Source: an uncultured Bacteroidales bacterium
GTDB taxonomy: Bacteria > Bacteroidota > Bacteroidia > Bacteroidales > P3
NCBI GenBank assembly: GCA_947097635.1
Contig: CAMURW010000068.1
Location: 1 to 7,682, forward strand
Direction: 5' to 3'
Length of the DNA stretch: 7,682 nt
Shown here: positions 5,526 through 7,682 of the stretch, piece after piece
Layout: every line of letters starts with the position of its first letter
Numbering within the stretch: position 1 is the first letter of the stretch
Made by a program: the position numbers and the translations under genes
The notes under the pieces: model-generated
Told to the model about the DNA's origin: nothing
What the model saw: the letters and a program-made list of their open reading frames with translations, nothing else
The model's database searches: none

Positions 5526-6773
5526 ATGGCAAACTACGACGCAATCATCGTCGGCGCCGGTGCTGCCGGAATGATGGCAGCTACGGTGGCGGCGGAGCGG
5601 GGGCTGCAGGTGTTACTGCTGGAGAAGATGGGGCAGCCGGGACGCAAGCTGCGCATCACCGGAAAGGGGCGCTGCAACCTCACCAATACGGCAAAACTCA
5701 GCGATACGCTGACGCATATCGGCAGCGACAGCCGCTTTCTTCGCAATGCCTACGGTGCTTTCTTCAACTACGACCTCATGCAGTTCTTCGAGAGCAGGGG
5801 AGTGCCTTTGGTGGAGGAACGGGGCGGGCGTGTCTTCCCCGCCAGCGGCAAGGCACTGGATGTGTTTCTGGCACTTATCAACGGACTGGAGCAGACCCCC
5901 CACGTCACCATACGCAAAGAAGCCCCTGTCGCCAAAATCTATATTTTAGACCATGTGCTGTGTGGCGTGGTGCTGCAGGATGGCACCGTCTGCCGCGCCC
6001 CTCAGGTAGTCATGGCTACAGGCGGCCAATCCTATCCGCGCACGGGCACTACGGGCGACGGCTACTCCATGCTTCAGGCTGTGGGCCACGCCATAGTGCC
6101 TTGCGTGCCTTCGCTGGTGCCTCTCACCTGTGCCGAAACCATACCTCCCGAACTTGTCGATTTCACCTTGCGCAACGTGACACTCACAGTTACCGATGTC
6201 AACGGCAAAAAAGTCTCGCAGTACTTCGGTGAGATGACTTTCTGCAAGGACGGCCTCGCAGGGCCCATCGTCCTTAGCACCAGCCGCATCGTTGCACGTC
6301 GTCTGCAGGAAGAACACCTTGTGGCGCATGTCGACCTCAAGCCCGCTCTCGACGCTGCCACACTGGACAGCCGTCTCATCGGCGACCTCAACGCCAATGG
6401 CAACCGTCTGTTGGGCGACGCCATGCGTATGTGGCTCCCCGCCGAGCTTATACCACTGGCTCTAGAACGTTTGCACCTGCCGCAATACCAGCGTCTCAAT
6501 CAGGTGAGCGGTGCCACGCGCAGGAAGATACTGGCCTTGCTGAAGGATCTCTCCTTTACCCTCGTTGGTACGCACGGTTGGAGCGAAGCCATCGTCACGC
6601 AAGGTGGCGTGTCGCTGAAGGAAGTCAACCCCAAAACCCTCGAGAGCCGCCTAATCCCTGGATTGTACTTAGTAGGCGAGCTGCTGGACCTGGATGCCGA
6701 CACCGGCGGCTATAACCTCCAGATAGCTTTCTCCACCGCCCACGCTGCCGGACAGGCGTTGCAGAAATACTGA
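5526..6773 (+). CDS. HI0933-family NAD(P)/FAD-dependent oxidoreductase
   Basis: This 415-residue flavoprotein belongs to the HI0933/BaiN-like family (often annotated as aminoacetone oxidase family FAD-binding enzyme). Visible: dinucleotide-binding GAGAAGMMAA (10-19), Glu33 ending the second strand (LLLEKM), the family signature GRKLRITGKGRCNLTN (39-54), GRVFPASGKA (101-110), VMATGGQSYPRTGTTGDGY (162-180), GEMTFCKDGLAGPIVLS (235-251), and the FAD-binding C-terminus LVGELLDLDADTGGYNLQ (382-399) then AFSTAHAAGQ. Length is normal. The ATG at 5526 starts directly with the Rossmann strand. It follows usp by 17 bp with no clear ribosome site and probably shares its message. Biochemical roles of family members differ (bile-acid-type reductions have been proposed for BaiN), so the substrate is not assigned. 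It converges on hydE. Confidence 0.93.
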   Translation: MANYDAIIVGAGAAGMMAATVAAERGLQVLLLEKMGQPGRKLRITGKGRCNLTNTAKLSDTLTHIGSDSRFLRNAYGAFFNYDLMQFFESRGVPLVEERGGRVFPASGKALDVFLALINGLEQTPHVTIRKEAPVAKIYILDHVLCGVVLQDGTVCRAPQVVMATGGQSYPRTGTTGDGYSMLQAVGHAIVPCVPSLVPLTCAETIPPELVDFTLRNVTLTVTDVNGKKVSQYFGEMTFCKDGLAGPIVLSTSRIVARRLQEEHLVAHVDLKPALDAATLDSRLIGDLNANGNRLLGDAMRMWLPAELIPLALERLHLPQYQRLNQVSGATRRKILALLKDLSFTLVGTHGWSEAIVTQGGVSLKEVNPKTLESRLIPGLYLVGELLDLDADTGGYNLQIAFSTAHAAGQALQKY

Positions 6774-6903
6774 ATCCATTATTATGCCACCGTCCCGGCA
6801 AGCTGGCGACAATTGATTGTATTCATGGGCGAGGAGGCGGGGACGCTTTGTCTTTGTTCTACTCTTAGCTCTGTTCCGTTTGCAATCCTTTCTGGAGCGT
6901 TAT

Positions 6904-6922
6904 CGAAGTCCATCGGACTTTG
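6904..6922 (+). terminator. Stem-loop between convergent genes
   Basis: CGAAGTCC (6904-6911), loop ATC, GGACTTTG (6915-6922) form an 8-bp stem with one G-U pair in plus-strand RNA (an A-C mismatch on the minus strand). The core AAGTCC/GGACTT is perfect on both strands. It lies 130 bp after the flavoprotein stop and 11 bp after the hydE stop. No T-run follows on either strand, so it may be a transcript end or stabilising hairpin, not a classic terminator. Confidence 0.35.
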
Positions 6923-6933
6923 TCGCATCCACA

Positions 6934-7682
6934 TTACTCTTCCTTGTTTTTGTGGTCCCCGCGGTCCACCGCCAAGTTGTATCCTATGGCGGCGAAGCGG
7001 TGGGACAGTTCGTCGCGGTACACGGCCACGTCGTCGCCAGAGGAGAGTTTATTGTCGTAGATGTTGTACAGTTTACGGTCTTCGGGAGGCGACAGGTTGG
7101 GCATCACTACGTTGGCACCGGCGAGGATGCCCTTTTCGCGTCCTTGCGGGTCCAGACTGCCCAGCGCCGTGGTGGCAGGCAGCAGAACGGAGGGGCACAG
7201 CAGCCGCAGCAGCGACAGCAGCCGCAATGTTTCTGCCACGGTACCGCTTGGGCTGTTGGCGAAGGGCGTGTTGCGCGTAGCCACGAAAGGTCCTATGCCG
7301 CACATCTCGGGACGGAAGATGCGGATGAACTGCATGTCTTTGTATAGCGTATCTAAAGTTTGTCGCGGACTTCCCACCATGAAGCCAGCCCCTACCTGGT
7401 AGCCTATCTCGCGTAGCTCCTGTAGGCATTGCATCCGGTGCATCCAGCTCATCTCGGCGGGGTGCAGGATGGCATAGTGGGCGGCGTCGGCGGTTTCGTG
7501 GCGCAGCAGGTAGCGGTCGGCACCAGCATCGTGCAGCCGCCGGTAGCTTTCTTTGCTGCGTTCGCCTAACGACAGGGTAATGGCGCAGTCGGGAAACTGT
7601 TGTCGTATGCACTCCACCAGCGGTACCAGTGCCGCGTCGGTGAAATAAACATCTTCGCCGCCTTGCAGCACGAAGGTACGCA
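6934..7682 (-). CDS. hydE: [FeFe]-hydrogenase H-cluster radical SAM maturase HydE (5' end cut off)
   Basis: HydE is a radical-SAM enzyme which, with HydG and HydF, builds the 2Fe subcluster of [FeFe]-hydrogenase. The visible 248 residues are the C-terminal two thirds; the frame is open through the right edge, entering as RTFVLQGGED. Family hallmarks follow in order: ITLSLGERSKESY, DRYLLRHETAD, EIGYQVGAGFMVGSPRQT, GIGPFVATRNTPFAN, LLPATTALGSLDPQGREKG, LAGANVVMPNLSP and GYNLAVDRGD near the C-terminus. The family is about 340-360 residues, so roughly 100 residues including the CxxxCxxC cluster motif are off the window. It ends in a lysine/glutamate-rich tail (KNKEE). Converges with the flavoprotein gene. 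Its presence implies a hydrogen-producing or -sensing anaerobe, though no hydrogenase gene is visible here. An internal GTG at 7671 is not the true start. Confidence 0.96.
   Translation of the reverse strand, partial: RTFVLQGGEDVYFTDAALVPLVECIRQQFPDCAITLSLGERSKESYRRLHDAGADRYLLRHETADAAHYAILHPAEMSWMHRMQCLQELREIGYQVGAGFMVGSPRQTLDTLYKDMQFIRIFRPEMCGIGPFVATRNTPFANSPSGTVAETLRLLSLLRLLCPSVLLPATTALGSLDPQGREKGILAGANVVMPNLSPPEDRKLYNIYDNKLSSGDDVAVYRDELSHRFAAIGYNLAVDRGDHKNKEE

Noticed and set aside
6817..7347. 176-residue plus-strand open frame opposite hydE
   Set aside because: Antisense shadow; the minus strand is an unmistakable HydE.
1..7682. Mobile elements, CRISPR arrays, tRNA genes and defence genes
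   Set aside because: Looked for transposase motifs, terminal inverted repeats, regularly spaced repeats with unique spacers, and tRNA T-loop/anticodon patterns; none was seen. The 11-bp array has no spacers and is not CRISPR.

Overview
This window looks like a chromosomal segment from an anaerobic Bacteroidota, most likely a gut Bacteroidales. That is inferred from the protein families (a SUMF1-domain lipoprotein, a tandem Usp protein, an HI0933-type flavoprotein and HydE), from the near absence of Shine-Dalgarno sequences, and from promoter-like sites of the Bacteroidota -33 TTTG / -7 TAnnTTTG type. The coding regions are fairly GC-rich by eye, while the largest intergenic gap is clearly AT-richer. 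I cannot name a genus from sequence alone.

Left block, all on the minus strand (transcribed right to left): a SUMF1/formylglycine-generating-enzyme-like lipoprotein (3930 to 3100), ruvB (3053 to 2031), hutI (1815 to 577), and a LolD-type ABC ATPase (517 to the left edge, truncated). The lipoprotein and ruvB are 46 bp apart and could be co-transcribed. A 215-bp gap separates ruvB from hutI. It holds an inverted repeat just after the ruvB stop, two adjacent tandem duplications, and a C/G-rich hairpin-like element just before hutI.

Centre: a 738-bp non-coding stretch (3931-4668) lies between the divergent lipoprotein and usp genes. It is the least ordinary part of the window. It holds a good minus-strand Bacteroidota promoter backed by A-tracts phased at 10 bp, a segment that can fold as a pseudoknot-like RNA, an 11-bp tandem repeat of four copies, an imperfect palindrome, and a rho-independent-terminator-like hairpin on the plus strand with no annotated plus-strand gene before it. 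Together these suggest one or two unannotated small RNAs or a long regulated leader.

Right block: a two-domain universal stress protein (4669-5508) and an HI0933-family FAD oxidoreductase (5526-6773), 17 bp apart on the plus strand and probably an operon. They converge on hydE (minus strand, 6934 to beyond the right edge), the radical-SAM maturase of [FeFe]-hydrogenase.

The protein-coding genes are mostly housekeeping or metabolic: histidine catabolism, Holliday-junction branch migration, lipoprotein or substrate ABC export, stress response, and hydrogenase maturation. I see no defence system, mobile element or CRISPR array. The best candidates for something undescribed are the non-coding elements in 3931-4668, and secondarily the lipoprotein that keeps the FGE fold but only one of the two FGE active-site cysteines.
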